Below are positions 26,305 through 35,013 of a stretch of 64,000 nucleotides of DNA, one piece after another. The translations under genes and the position numbers were made by a program. Each line of letters opens with the position of its first letter. Position 1 is the first letter of the stretch. The notes beneath the pieces are model-generated. The model did no database searches, was not told the DNA's origin, and was given only the letters and a program-made list of their open reading frames with translations. The DNA comes from UBA4416 sp048498515 (GTDB taxonomy: Bacteria; Bacteroidota; Bacteroidia; B-17B0; Aurantibacillaceae): NCBI GenBank assembly GCA_048498515.1, contig JBEHXV010000014.1:1-64000 (forward strand). Direction: 5' to 3'.

Positions 26305-26858
26305 CATTTATGTTGTGTTAGTGTGTGAGCGAAATAGATCAATCCTTTAAAATTGAAATCGATCCTGTCATCTGTCTTTGCTTCGTTACCAATATATACC
26401 GTTTTCATACCTGCTTTTCTTCCAAACTCCATATCGCTCATGCTATCGCCTACGATAATGGATTTTGAAAAATCAATTTCGGGAAAATCCTTTTTCGCTT
26501 CCAGCGCCATTCCTATTTCTGGTTTACGGGTCGGGTGATTTTCAGCTGCCAGGTAAGGCGAATAATATATTTTATCGATACGGCCTTTCAGGTAGTTGAT
26601 CTCGTACATCATGTTCTGGTGAATGAGCTCCAGGTCTTCGGGAAAAATAATTTTTTTGCCAATGCATTGCTGGTTGGTAACAATAACGATCCTTCCAAAG
26701 ATTGGGTTTAAAATTCTGAGTGCATTTAACGAGCCATCCAAAAATTCGAACTCTGTGGTATGTTTCACATAATCGTTCTCCAACTTTTTATTAATTACCC
26801 CGTCCCTGTCTAAAAACAAGGTCCAGGTATTATCGATATTCAATTCTTTTATGGTCAT
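26304..26858 (-). CDS. gmhB: D,D-heptose 1,7-bisphosphate phosphatase (HAD family)
   Basis: 184 aa from the ATG at 26858; an in-frame GTG five codons upstream is less likely. HAD signature FLDRDGVINKKLENDYV at the start, IVTNQQCIGKK (motif II region), and IIVGDSMSDMEFGRKAGM (motif IV). GmhB removes the 7-phosphate of D-glycero-D-manno-heptose 1,7-bisphosphate. In GmhB the C2 cap normally holds a zinc loop with several Cys; here that stretch (YYSPYLAAENHPTRKPEIG) has His but lacks the Cys cluster, as in the HisB-N/short forms. Grouped with hddC and gmhA, hence the heptose assignment. Confidence 0.8.
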   Translation of the reverse strand: MTIKELNIDNTWTLFLDRDGVINKKLENDYVKHTTEFEFLDGSLNALRILNPIFGRIVIVTNQQCIGKKIIFPEDLELIHQNMMYEINYLKGRIDKIYYSPYLAAENHPTRKPEIGMALEAKKDFPEIDFSKSIIVGDSMSDMEFGRKAGMKTVYIGNEAKTDDRIDFNFKGLIYFAHTLTQHK

Positions 26859-26867
26859 TTTATATTT

Positions 26868-26968
26868 TACCACATAGGCAGATAGGTTCGGTTCGAAAAA
26901 ATGGTTGAAACGCTACACCTTTTATCTTTTACTCCTCAACCTGCTTTCCTATGTTTCTTATGTGGTTA
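26868..26968. repeat. Family F inverted repeat (accacatag ... ctatgtttcttatgtggt)
   Basis: TACCACATAGGCAGATAGG (26868-26886) and the segment at 26948-26968, which contains CCTATG and TATGTGGTTA, are imperfect complements flanking about 60 bp of A/T-rich spacer. It fills the gap between gmhB and hddC and slightly overlaps the hddC stop. Confidence 0.6.
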
Positions 26969-27682
26969 TTTTAATTTGTATTTAAAATCCAAAAAATCAG
27001 TTTGCGCTTTTTTATAATCTTCGGGTATTCCAATATCTATAAAATAACCATTGTATTCAAAACCAACTAATTTCAGTTCATTGATCCTACGTTCAAAAAA
27101 ATCCTTTTCAATAGAGAAAGCTTCGCCCGCTTTTGTTTTACTTAAAAACAGTTCCCTGTTTATAATATAAACACCGCCATTAATTAAACCCGGCTGTTCA
27201 ACATTGTCTTTTTCCTTAAATTCTTTGATAGCCGACTGCTCAAGTTTAATAGTGCCATAACGGGCCGCGTTAGTTACCTTTCGTAGAGCAAGGGTGCAAT
27301 CGGCCTGGCTGGAAACATGATTTTCATCATGAGCATTTACATCAACATCAAAAAAAGAATCGCCATTTAAAACCAGTACTTCGGTCGTACGGCATTTTTC
27401 CAGGGCCAGGCGTATACCGCCACCTGTACCCAAAGGAATTTCTTCTTTGGTATACGATACCTTTATTCCTTTGTATTCGTCCTTATAATATCCCGAAATT
27501 TTTTCAGCCAAATAACCTGTCGATAAAACAACATGCTCAATACCGTAAAATTTCAGGTAATCAAAAATATAATTTAAAAAAGGTTCATCGTTCACTGGAG
27601 CCATTGGCTTTGGCACATCGCTCACAACCGATTGCAGGCGCGTTCCAAATCCACCGGCTAGTATGACAGCTTCTTTCAGCAA
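26966..27682 (-). CDS. hddC: D-glycero-alpha-D-manno-heptose 1-phosphate guanylyltransferase
   Basis: 238 aa nucleotidyltransferase. The signature AVILAGGFGTRLQSVVSDVPK (GG-x-G-x-R-L plus P-K) binds the nucleotide. VLNGDSFFDVDV supplies the metal-binding Asp, and the PLGTGGGIRLAL and GGVYIINREL stretches are standard. Position between gmhB and gmhA identifies it as HddC, which activates heptose 1-phosphate to GDP-heptose. The start is TTG at 27680-27682, two bases after the gmhA stop; no ATG precedes the nucleotide loop. The heptose kinase HddA is not found in this window. Confidence 0.85.
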   Translation of the reverse strand: MLKEAVILAGGFGTRLQSVVSDVPKPMAPVNDEPFLNYIFDYLKFYGIEHVVLSTGYLAEKISGYYKDEYKGIKVSYTKEEIPLGTGGGIRLALEKCRTTEVLVLNGDSFFDVDVNAHDENHVSSQADCTLALRKVTNAARYGTIKLEQSAIKEFKEKDNVEQPGLINGGVYIINRELFLSKTKAGEAFSIEKDFFERRINELKLVGFEYNGYFIDIGIPEDYKKAQTDFLDFKYKLK

Positions 27683-27684
27683 GG

Positions 27685-28263
27685 TTATTTAGGAAATAAA
27701 GCGGTTTCAACTAATTCACAAATCGTGTGGCCAAGGATCATATGGCATTCCTGGATACGCGGTGTATCTTTTGAAGGGATATTAACCAGGTATTTGGCAC
27801 AGTCTTTCATTTTACCACCGGTTTCACCTGTAAACGCCACGGTTACCATTCCAAGTTCATTAGCCACTTCCAGGGCTTTGATCACATTCCCTGAATTACC
27901 GCTGGTTGATAAACCTATCAGTACATCACCTTTACGGCCCATGGCTTTTGTTAAACGGCTATATATCACGTCGTAACTATAGTCATTAGCCACTGCTGTT
28001 ATGTAGCTGGTATTAACATGCAAGGCTTCGCTAAACAGCGGCGGTCTGTCGTAATAAAAACGTCCGCTTAATTCGGCTGCCAGGTGTTGCGAATCGGCTG
28101 CCGAGCCACCATTACCAGCCCATAATACTTTGCCATCGTTCTTATAACAGGCAACAATCTCTGTAACGATGGATTGAACCGTATTTAACAACTGATCGTT
28201 GGATAATAAAGAGGTCTTTAGATCGATAGAGGCCTGGATGCGTGATTTTAATAGTTGTATCAT
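27685..28263 (-). CDS. gmhA: Phosphoheptose isomerase
   Basis: 192 aa, full length. SIS fold with the GmhA-specific VLWAGNGGSAADSQHLAAELSG, PLFSEALHVNTSYITAVANDY and LIGLSTSGNSGNVIKALE, and the C-terminal PRIQECHMILGHTICELVE carrying active-site Glu/His. It converts sedoheptulose 7-phosphate to D-glycero-D-manno-heptose 7-phosphate, the first step of the heptose pathway. ATG start. It lies 2 bp upstream of hddC, so both are read from one message that probably begins with the GT87 gene. Confidence 0.93.
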   Translation of the reverse strand: MIQLLKSRIQASIDLKTSLLSNDQLLNTVQSIVTEIVACYKNDGKVLWAGNGGSAADSQHLAAELSGRFYYDRPPLFSEALHVNTSYITAVANDYSYDVIYSRLTKAMGRKGDVLIGLSTSGNSGNVIKALEVANELGMVTVAFTGETGGKMKDCAKYLVNIPSKDTPRIQECHMILGHTICELVETALFPK

Positions 28264-28298
28264 TTATACTAATTTACAGAGTATAAATTTAGCAAAAA

Positions 28299-29570
28299 CT
28301 ACTTAAAACTAAGCTTGATGGGCCTGTAAAAGAGTAAAAAAATGACCAGGAGGCCACCATAGGTCAGGATCTTGTAATGCTCATATATTGGGTTAAACTC
28401 ACCCAACAATACTTTTAAGTTAAAGGCCAGGAATATAAGCGACAGAAGAACAATCAACACACGCTTTTGTAATTTATGAAAGTTGGCATAATTAGAAAAC
28501 ATGTAATAAAGTATAACGCTTACCGCTGGCATAAAAAACAGGAAAGCATAATGTTGCTGATGTGGGAATATTAAAGGCACTAAGGCAAGAATATAAGAAA
28601 GCTCATATAACTGCCGCTTTTTGGATTGAACATGTTTAAATGGTAATGTGCTCAGGAAATAAAGGGTAAGAGCTACCAGTAAAAGCCTTGCTATGTTTAA
28701 GATCCAGAATAATTGCTCAAAATTCAGGTGCATGATGTTTCGCTTGTATGACAGTGCATGAATATCGCCGGGATTGGAAACAAACAAAGTAGCAAATAAT
28801 GTGGTTAAACTATGAAAGCTGGTCTCCTCTACATCCAGCACATTTTTGTGGCTGTTAGGGTTCATCAGCATCCACCAGTCCTGTGTCCATGAAATAGTTT
28901 TATCAAAACCCAGGAAAAGAAACGGCAGGGCCCACAAAATGACACAGGCCACAAGCACATAGGCGGTTTCTTTAAACTTTCGGCGATACACTAAATAAGG
29001 CAGCAAAACAAGTGGCATTAATTTAATGTTGATACCCAATGCCAAAAGCGCCGCTCCTGGTAAAGGCTTGTTTTTGTTAAAGATCAGGTCAATGGATTCC
29101 AAACATACATACAGGATAACGATGGTTATTTGCGCTGAATGAAAATTCTCATGGATAAACCGAAAAGAGAATAATACCACCAGGGCATAGAACCAATTGG
29201 ATAGCTTTGCATCCGCCTCAAAAAAAGAAAATACAATTTTTAAAGATCTATACAGCAAAACCAGGTTTAGTACCAGCCACAAAAATTTGGAGATATAAAA
29301 TGGCAAAAAGGTGAATGGATAAAGACAAAGGGAAAAAAAGAGGGAATACAAATAATGAAACCCATCGCCAAAGGGCATTTGATAAATGGATTCATTTCCA
29401 AAAACCCTGGCCGAGGCCGAACAGTAAATATGAAAATCGCCTTCGCCGGTGCTTTCAATGGCGATGTAGGCAAATAGCATAAAAAACAATAAGGATCGTA
29501 AGATCTCTTTACCTGAATACAGTTTTACATTCTTGAATAGTTTCAGCTCAGAGTTCAGGCGTAGCAGCAT
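28299..29570 (-). CDS. Integral-membrane glycosyltransferase, GT87/DUF2029-like
   Basis: 423 aa from the ATG at 29570; the open frame extends to a TTG at 29600 that adds ten polar residues. About ten hydrophobic helices alternate with short loops. The early loop STGEGDFHIYCSASARVFGN carries the acidic D-F residues used as catalytic centre in GT-C polyprenyl-phosphate-dependent transferases, and ALGINIKLMPLVLLPYLVYRR is characteristic of GT87 mannosyltransferases. It probably adds a sugar to an envelope polymer outside the inner membrane. It stands just upstream of gmhA, suggesting a role in a heptose-containing glycan (inference). Confidence 0.75.
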   Translation of the reverse strand: MLLRLNSELKLFKNVKLYSGKEILRSLLFFMLFAYIAIESTGEGDFHIYCSASARVFGNESIYQMPFGDGFHYLYSLFFSLCLYPFTFLPFYISKFLWLVLNLVLLYRSLKIVFSFFEADAKLSNWFYALVVLFSFRFIHENFHSAQITIVILYVCLESIDLIFNKNKPLPGAALLALGINIKLMPLVLLPYLVYRRKFKETAYVLVACVILWALPFLFLGFDKTISWTQDWWMLMNPNSHKNVLDVEETSFHSLTTLFATLFVSNPGDIHALSYKRNIMHLNFEQLFWILNIARLLLVALTLYFLSTLPFKHVQSKKRQLYELSYILALVPLIFPHQQHYAFLFFMPAVSVILYYMFSNYANFHKLQKRVLIVLLSLIFLAFNLKVLLGEFNPIYEHYKILTYGGLLVIFLLFYRPIKLSFK

Positions 29571-29720
29571 ATTGTTTGAAATTAGATCAATAACATGCAA
29601 TTTACATACCCGGGGTTTATGGTGTAATTAAGCGGATATTACCTGTTTGTGAAATAAAATTGTGGAAATTGTAATTTCCCCAATCATTAACTTAACATAT
29701 CATTTTCAGACATGGAACTA

Positions 29721-31589
29721 TCAGAACTGATTTTTGTTGAGGCGATAACTAAACACCTGTATATAGGCTTTGGCCTGGCGTTCAAGCTCGTTGATCTTTT
29801 GCGCGTTTTCTTCAGCGAGTCGCAGGTCTATGACAGTTCTATCGGTATTATACTGAAAAAAGCGAACTACCTTTTGCTGGCTGTTATCATAAAAGATCCC
29901 GTAAGGATAATCAAATACCTGGTAAATACCATTTCCTCCGTATTGCACAGTGGGGTGTTGCCTGGAGATAGCCGAATTGCCCAGACTTATAAAAGGTTTA
30001 TCATATCCCAAATAATCCAGCACCGTGGGAAACATATCGATTTGTGAGATACATTGGTTAATGGGTTTATTAAACGCGGTATCGCCCACAGCGATAAATG
30101 AAATAGGGATGGCAAATTCATTGATGGCGTTATTTTGTAGCTGATCGATGCCACCCGCGCTATGGTCGGCGCAAATAGCTATTATTGAATTTTGGTACCA
30201 GGCTTCATTCCTTACCTGGTTAAAAAAAGCCTGCAGGGAAAGATCGGTATACTTAATGCTTTTACGAATGGGATCTTTTATGGTATCCAGCAATGTTTTA
30301 TACGGTTCGGGTACAGGAAAAGGGTGATGCAGGGATAGGGTAAGCAATGAGGCGCAGAAAGGCTGTTTTAATGTAGTGAGCTTTTGTGCTACAAACGGAA
30401 GGTACAAATGGTCATCTACTCCCCAGCCGCTGTTCGAATAATGGCTTTCATAATTTTCCTGGTCGTAGTAACTTTTAGAGAAATTAATATTCATAAAATT
30501 CTCAAAGCCAAAGGTTGTCTTTAAACCACCATAAAAAAACGCGTTACTATAGCCTTCTTTCTCCAGCAAAGGTGAAATTCCGTTAATCGTGTTGTTATTG
30601 TAATTAGAGTAACAATAATTTTTTTCCATAAAGGATGGCATTCCCGAAAGTACCGAAGGCAAGGCATCGATGGTCATTCTTCCATTAGCGGTTCCGTATG
30701 TATAGCTCCGCGCGTGCGAAAGCAGCGAATCCATAAAAGGCGTGTAAGGCTTCATGGCGGGGTTATAAATTCCCAGCCTTTCCGAACAAAAACTTTCAAG
30801 GATAATGAAGAGAATGTTCTTTTTCTTAAACTCCTTTGCATGAAATTGCTTGTTGAATTCAATGAGTCGTTCAGCTTCCTGCTCTTCAAAATAGGTTTCA
30901 ATCTTCACATTCTTGTTTTCCAGTGTATGGATAAACTGAAAAGGCGTATTGCTTGCCAGCCACTGCAATTTTGGATTGACCATGGAAGGAATATCGAAAG
31001 GGATAAAGGGCCTTTCGCCATAACCTCCCCTCATAATGCTGGCCATAATAAATACAGTCAAAAGCACATTCGCTATTTTAAATTTCATTTCAGGTTTGCC
31101 ATTCTTATAGCGCTGCAACTGTTTTTTAAAAATGTAAAAAGCAAGCCATACAAAAGCGATCAGTAACACAAACAGGTACCAGTAATCTTTCATGTAGGCG
31201 GTGAGTAAAGCCGGCACCTCCGAGAGTATGTCCAGAAGCTCAGAACCCATTCGTTTTTTTGTGATCGGGAAATAACCAATATCGGCAAGGTTTAACACAC
31301 ACAATAATGTAAACCCAAGCACAAACCAGCTGAGCGCAGCTGCTCTTGTAATTTTATGCTCAATATTAAACAGCAGTAAAATTAACCAGGTTGGTAACAG
31401 GAAATAACAACTGGCCACCGCGTCGGTTAAAGCGCCTATTAAAAAAGCCTTTACAAATTCAATGGCAGGCACATCACTGAATCCTGAATAAAAAGCCACC
31501 AGGAAAATAATACGGTGCGTGACAAGGAACAGTAAGCAAATACCCAGCAGTTTTAGAATAAACAATGTTTTACCAAAATTTTGTTTCAT
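29721..31589 (-). CDS. LTA-synthase-family / sulfatase-fold membrane phosphotransferase
   Basis: 622 aa from ATG 31589. A longer TTG start at 31610 would run into the upstream gene. Five N-terminal membrane helices (to about residue 165) precede a sulfatase-fold catalytic domain: NILFIILESFCSERLGIYN (metal site with the nucleophile region), YTYGTANGRMTIDALPSVLSG (Thr nucleophile candidate), NAFFYGGLKTTFGFENFM and ICADHSAGGID. This is the layout of LtaS/OpgB-like enzymes that move glycerol-phosphate or similar head groups onto periplasmic glycans. Lipoteichoic acid is not expected in a Gram-negative, so the acceptor is unknown. Last gene of the GH3-LysE-DUF493-epimerase operon. Confidence 0.8.
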   Translation of the reverse strand: MKQNFGKTLFILKLLGICLLFLVTHRIIFLVAFYSGFSDVPAIEFVKAFLIGALTDAVASCYFLLPTWLILLLFNIEHKITRAAALSWFVLGFTLLCVLNLADIGYFPITKKRMGSELLDILSEVPALLTAYMKDYWYLFVLLIAFVWLAFYIFKKQLQRYKNGKPEMKFKIANVLLTVFIMASIMRGGYGERPFIPFDIPSMVNPKLQWLASNTPFQFIHTLENKNVKIETYFEEQEAERLIEFNKQFHAKEFKKKNILFIILESFCSERLGIYNPAMKPYTPFMDSLLSHARSYTYGTANGRMTIDALPSVLSGMPSFMEKNYCYSNYNNNTINGISPLLEKEGYSNAFFYGGLKTTFGFENFMNINFSKSYYDQENYESHYSNSGWGVDDHLYLPFVAQKLTTLKQPFCASLLTLSLHHPFPVPEPYKTLLDTIKDPIRKSIKYTDLSLQAFFNQVRNEAWYQNSIIAICADHSAGGIDQLQNNAINEFAIPISFIAVGDTAFNKPINQCISQIDMFPTVLDYLGYDKPFISLGNSAISRQHPTVQYGGNGIYQVFDYPYGIFYDNSQQKVVRFFQYNTDRTVIDLRLAEENAQKINELERQAKAYIQVFSYRLNKNQF

Positions 31590-31590
31590 G

Positions 31591-32466
31591 CTAAAAAAAA
31601 GAAATGTCAAAAGAACATTGAAAGTTTTCTTCCGCTTTTAATTTAATAATGCCTGTTTTATGTTGCAACTCCCCGTTACTGTCGTCCATATCGGCAATAC
31701 CATGCCAGGGTTCCAGGCACACAAAACGTTCGGTATCTTTCTTTGTCCAGATACCAAAAAAAGGCCAGTTAACCGCTTTTACCGAAACCCCATGTTCTGT
31801 TTTTCGGGATATTAATTTCACTTCGTCAACCTGGCTATTCATCAATACCAAGGCATCGTTTTCGAACACTGATGTATTAACAGTCAAAGAATGTTTATCC
31901 AGCGAAATTTGGCGGGTGTTCTTCGAAATAAGTCCGTTGTTCAGTTTCGTAATTGTGAGTTGATCTTTCCCGGGAAAAACAAGTTCGTAATCGCCAAATG
32001 CCTCATCAGTGGTTAAGGGGCAATTAAATGCGGGATGAGCTCCTACCGAAAAGTACAGGTCATCATTATCGGGGTTGAATACGGAATAAGTTACCTGTAA
32101 TAAATTATCGATAAGCCTGTAGCTCACCTGAAAATTAAAATGAAATGGAAAACGGGTCAATGTATTGGCATTGGCTGCCAGTTCAAATACCAGTGTATCG
32201 CTTGCTTCTTCAATGCATACAAACTCACTGTCCCTGGCAAAACCATGCTGCGGTAATTGATACGACTGCGATTGGTACTGATACAAATCATTCTTTAATT
32301 TACCAACAACCGGAAAAAGGTTTGGCGCATGCCGTGCCCAAACAGAGGGGTCGGCCTGCCAGATGTATTCGATAGTGGTATCAGCTGCAACAACAGAGCA
32401 CAGTTCAGCGCCCATTGAGTTTACTTTAACAGATAAGGATGTATTTTGTAATTGATAAACCGCCAT
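31591..32466 (-). CDS. Aldose 1-epimerase family protein (galactose mutarotase-like)
   Basis: 291 aa, LacX/YeaD-type mutarotase-like branch. Features are the beta-rich fold with GAELCSVVAADTTIEYIWQAD, NLFPVVGKLKNDLY, LPQHGFARDSEF (conserved His) and the central SVGAHPAFNCPL that holds the second catalytic His. It presumably interconverts anomers of a hexose or hexose phosphate in the cytosol. ATG overlaps the stop of the DUF493 gene by 1 nt, and its own stop precedes the next ATG by 1 nt. Both ends thus show tight coupling. Confidence 0.88.
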   Translation of the reverse strand: MAVYQLQNTSLSVKVNSMGAELCSVVAADTTIEYIWQADPSVWARHAPNLFPVVGKLKNDLYQYQSQSYQLPQHGFARDSEFVCIEEASDTLVFELAANANTLTRFPFHFNFQVSYRLIDNLLQVTYSVFNPDNDDLYFSVGAHPAFNCPLTTDEAFGDYELVFPGKDQLTITKLNNGLISKNTRQISLDKHSLTVNTSVFENDALVLMNSQVDEVKLISRKTEHGVSVKAVNWPFFGIWTKKDTERFVCLEPWHGIADMDDSNGELQHKTGIIKLKAEENFQCSFDISFF

Positions 32467-32741
32467 TATAACGACATTACACCTTCAATTTCCGCGGCTT
32501 TTTCATAAATGGTAATAATTTCATCCACACTCATCACTACCTGTTTTACGGTAATGCTGATATAGTTTCCTTTAGTGGATTGTTTTTGAATAATATCCGC
32601 GTCGTCGTCAAATATCACTTCCACAAGGGCCATGGTTTTATTATCGGATTTGATAATAAACTTAAACATATAGATATATGGAAAAGAGGTAATGCTCTCC
32701 TCAAGCTTTTTTCGTAATTCGTCAAATGTAGTTTTATCCAT
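32466..32741 (-). CDS. DUF493 family protein (YbeD-like)
   Basis: 91 aa, the usual length. The pattern YMFKFIIKSDNKTMALVEVIF followed by QKQSTKGNYISITVKQVVMS and a C-terminal helix matches DUF493/YbeD, an ACT-like ferredoxin-fold protein of unknown role. In E. coli the gene neighbours lipoate genes, but no such link is visible here. ATG overlaps the LysE stop by 1 nt. Confidence 0.8.
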   Translation of the reverse strand: MDKTTFDELRKKLEESITSFPYIYMFKFIIKSDNKTMALVEVIFDDDADIIQKQSTKGNYISITVKQVVMSVDEIITIYEKAAEIEGVMSL

Positions 32742-33382
32742 TATGAAAAGTAATGATTGTAAATTAAAATGATCCCGAAAATAATCAGGGCAATACCTGT
32801 TATGTAGTTAACTACCGTCATGATCTTATCGGTAAGGATATGCTTGATCTTAGCCGCCAGTTTTACCTTAAAAAGTTCCACTGCCAATACAGCCGCTAAA
32901 ATAACGCTGAAAAACAGCATCATTTTAAGCATGGAATAATCCAGCGTTTTACTGATTGCCGTCACATTTGCCAGCCACAATAACCAAACAGTTGGGTTAA
33001 ACAGGTTTAAAAAGAAACCTTTCAGCAACATCAATTTGGGACTCGGTAATTCGTTTCGTTCAATCTCAATGGTTTCATCGGTTTTTACCGGGTGCTTTTT
33101 AAAAAAGAAGGCGCCAAAAACAATTAATATGCCTCCGCCTATAGTAGCAAAAAGAGTTTGTGTACTCTCGGAATGCAATAGGTTTGCCATTCCGAAATGC
33201 ACCAGCAAACAAACGAGAATGCAAAGGAACAAATCGCTCATGACCACGCCTGTTGCCAAAAATGAACCGGTGCGGTAACCGAATTTGATCCCTGTATTGA
33301 TAAGGGCAAAGAAGGCCGGTCCAAACGAAAAGGTAAGGAGGATAATAATGATGACAGCCTGGTATATTAAACTTAAGATCAA
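32741..33382 (-). CDS. LysE family translocator
   Basis: 213 aa, six predicted membrane helices. The opening QAVIIIILLTFSFGPAFFALINTGIKFGYR with its Gly-Pro is the LysE/RhtB hallmark, and the second half includes LFNPTVWLLWLANVTAI, the internal-repeat counterpart. Inner-membrane exporter of amino acids or related metabolites; substrate not predictable. A TTG start is used: the codon overlaps the GH3 stop as TTGA, and no alternative start leaves helix 1 intact. Confidence 0.85.
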   Translation of the reverse strand: MILSLIYQAVIIIILLTFSFGPAFFALINTGIKFGYRTGSFLATGVVMSDLFLCILVCLLVHFGMANLLHSESTQTLFATIGGGILIVFGAFFFKKHPVKTDETIEIERNELPSPKLMLLKGFFLNLFNPTVWLLWLANVTAISKTLDYSMLKMMLFFSVILAAVLAVELFKVKLAAKIKHILTDKIMTVVNYITGIALIIFGIILIYNHYFS

Positions 33383-34914
33383 AATGTAGTTTTATATTTT
33401 TTAATGAAGGTTTCCCAATCCTCTAATAATTTTCCTTTCAGTACCCTTGGGAATTTATGTGCCGATCCTAGTTTGCCTTTGCTCGCCATAAAATCAATGA
33501 ACGCGTTATCAGGTAATACCTTTACATATACGTCCTTTAAGGCTGCAATACGTTCGGTGCGGTAATCGTCGTTTATTTCTTTCAAATGAAAATCCAAACG
33601 CTGCTTGATCTCTTCCTCCGATACGCTGATGTTGGAACCGACATACCACTGGTGTGCAAACAGGGAGCCATGAGGAATACCGGCTACGGCAAACTCATTG
33701 ATCTCTATTTTAAGATCGTCGGCGGTTAATTTTATAGCACGGCTCATGTTTTCAACCGACAAGTGTTCGCCACACAAGCTTAGGTAATGCTTGGTACGGC
33801 CTGTAATAACAATTTCGGCATGTTCAAGGTCGGTAAAGCGAATGGTGTCTCCAATCAAATAACGCCATGCTCCGGCGCATGATGAAAGCAATAAGGCATA
33901 ATCTTTTCCCAACTCCACGTCCTTAATGGTAAGGGCCGAAGCGTTAGGTTTCATGTTCCCATCCGAATCAAAGTTTTCTTCGGTGAAAGGCACAAACTCA
34001 TAAAAGATGCCGCTATCCAGCAGCATGCGCATGCCCTGGTCAGGATTGGGCCTTTCCTGGTAAGCAATCAATCCTTCCGATGCCAGGTACGTATCGGAAA
34101 AGATCAAAGGAAATTTTGTGAGTTTGGCAATACTTTTCCGGTACGGTTCAATGGAAACACCCGCGTGAACATAAGCCCTGAGGTTTGGCCAAATATCATG
34201 AATGGTTTCTACCTGGTAATGCTCAATGACCCGTTCCATTAAAATTTGTACCCAGGCCGGCACGCCAACAATCACACCAATATCCCAGTCCTTAGCGCTT
34301 TTTACAATCTCCGCTAACTTGGTTTCCCAGTCTTTGTAGCGCGAGATCTTTTTTCCGGGCTTGTAAAAATGCTGGAACCACACCGGAATGTTGGCAGCTG
34401 TAATTCCACTTAAATCGCCTGAATAATGGCTGCCGTTAAAATCCAAAAGCGTGCTGCCGCCAATCATCAACATCCCTTTCGAGAAATGTTCTTTTGGCAG
34501 ATCGTAATTGGCTTGTGCCACAATTTGCCTCACACTTCCTTTCTTAAAAGACCTGAGCATTTCTTTAGTAACGGGAATATACTTACTGGCAGCTTCCGAA
34601 GTTCCGGAGCTTAACGCAAAATATTTGATGTGACCTGGCCAGCAAACATAAGGTTCGCCCTTAATAGCCCTGTACCACCATTCTTTATAAATGCTGCTGT
34701 AGTCATACATTTTTACGGTAGACTGAAATCCTTCAATGGGATTTTTTTGCTGCAATAACTTTGTGAAATGAAAATGTTCTCCAAAAGCGGTATGCTCAGC
34801 TTTAGCCAATAGTTTCTTAAGCACCTTGGTTTGCTTGGCATAATAGTTAGTGCGCTTGGGAATCCTGTTTCCAAGCTTAACCGCGCCTTTTAATATAGAA
34901 TCGAATAGGGCCAT
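33379..34914 (-). CDS. GH3 auxin-responsive promoter family protein (acyl-adenylate amino-acid ligase fold)
   Basis: 511 aa, complete relative to bacterial GH3 proteins. Adenylation motifs: FALSSGTSEAASKYIPVTKE (phosphate loop), TYLASEG, YEFVPFTEEN and LLSSCAGAWRYLIGDTIRFT. Plant GH3 enzymes couple acyl acids such as IAA or jasmonate to amino acids via an acyl-AMP. Bacterial versions are widespread in Bacteroidota with no settled substrate. It is the first gene of a five-gene coupled run with a LysE exporter next, which raises the idea that the conjugate or an amino acid is exported. ATG start. Confidence 0.88.
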   Translation of the reverse strand: MALFDSILKGAVKLGNRIPKRTNYYAKQTKVLKKLLAKAEHTAFGEHFHFTKLLQQKNPIEGFQSTVKMYDYSSIYKEWWYRAIKGEPYVCWPGHIKYFALSSGTSEAASKYIPVTKEMLRSFKKGSVRQIVAQANYDLPKEHFSKGMLMIGGSTLLDFNGSHYSGDLSGITAANIPVWFQHFYKPGKKISRYKDWETKLAEIVKSAKDWDIGVIVGVPAWVQILMERVIEHYQVETIHDIWPNLRAYVHAGVSIEPYRKSIAKLTKFPLIFSDTYLASEGLIAYQERPNPDQGMRMLLDSGIFYEFVPFTEENFDSDGNMKPNASALTIKDVELGKDYALLLSSCAGAWRYLIGDTIRFTDLEHAEIVITGRTKHYLSLCGEHLSVENMSRAIKLTADDLKIEINEFAVAGIPHGSLFAHQWYVGSNISVSEEEIKQRLDFHLKEINDDYRTERIAALKDVYVKVLPDNAFIDFMASKGKLGSAHKFPRVLKGKLLEDWETFIKKYKTTF

Positions 34915-34918
34915 TTTT

Positions 34919-35013
34919 AATTACTTGATTAGGCAATGAGTTAATTAGACAATTGTACAATCATTTCTGATTCAATCTTCATTGTCGCATCGTCACATTA
35001 TCTCATTGTCACA
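34919..35013. repeat. Family A inverted repeat (no ORF inside)
   Basis: CAATGAGTTAATTAGACAAT on one side and ATTGTCGCATCGTCACATTA, CTCATTGTCACATT on the other are imperfect complements. The whole gap between the GH3 and M42 genes is made of this repeat. Confidence 0.6.

Noticed and set aside
29712..30047. Plus-strand frame of 111 codons opposite the LTA-synthase-like gene
   Set aside because: Fully antisense to a well-supported gene and without recognisable domains.
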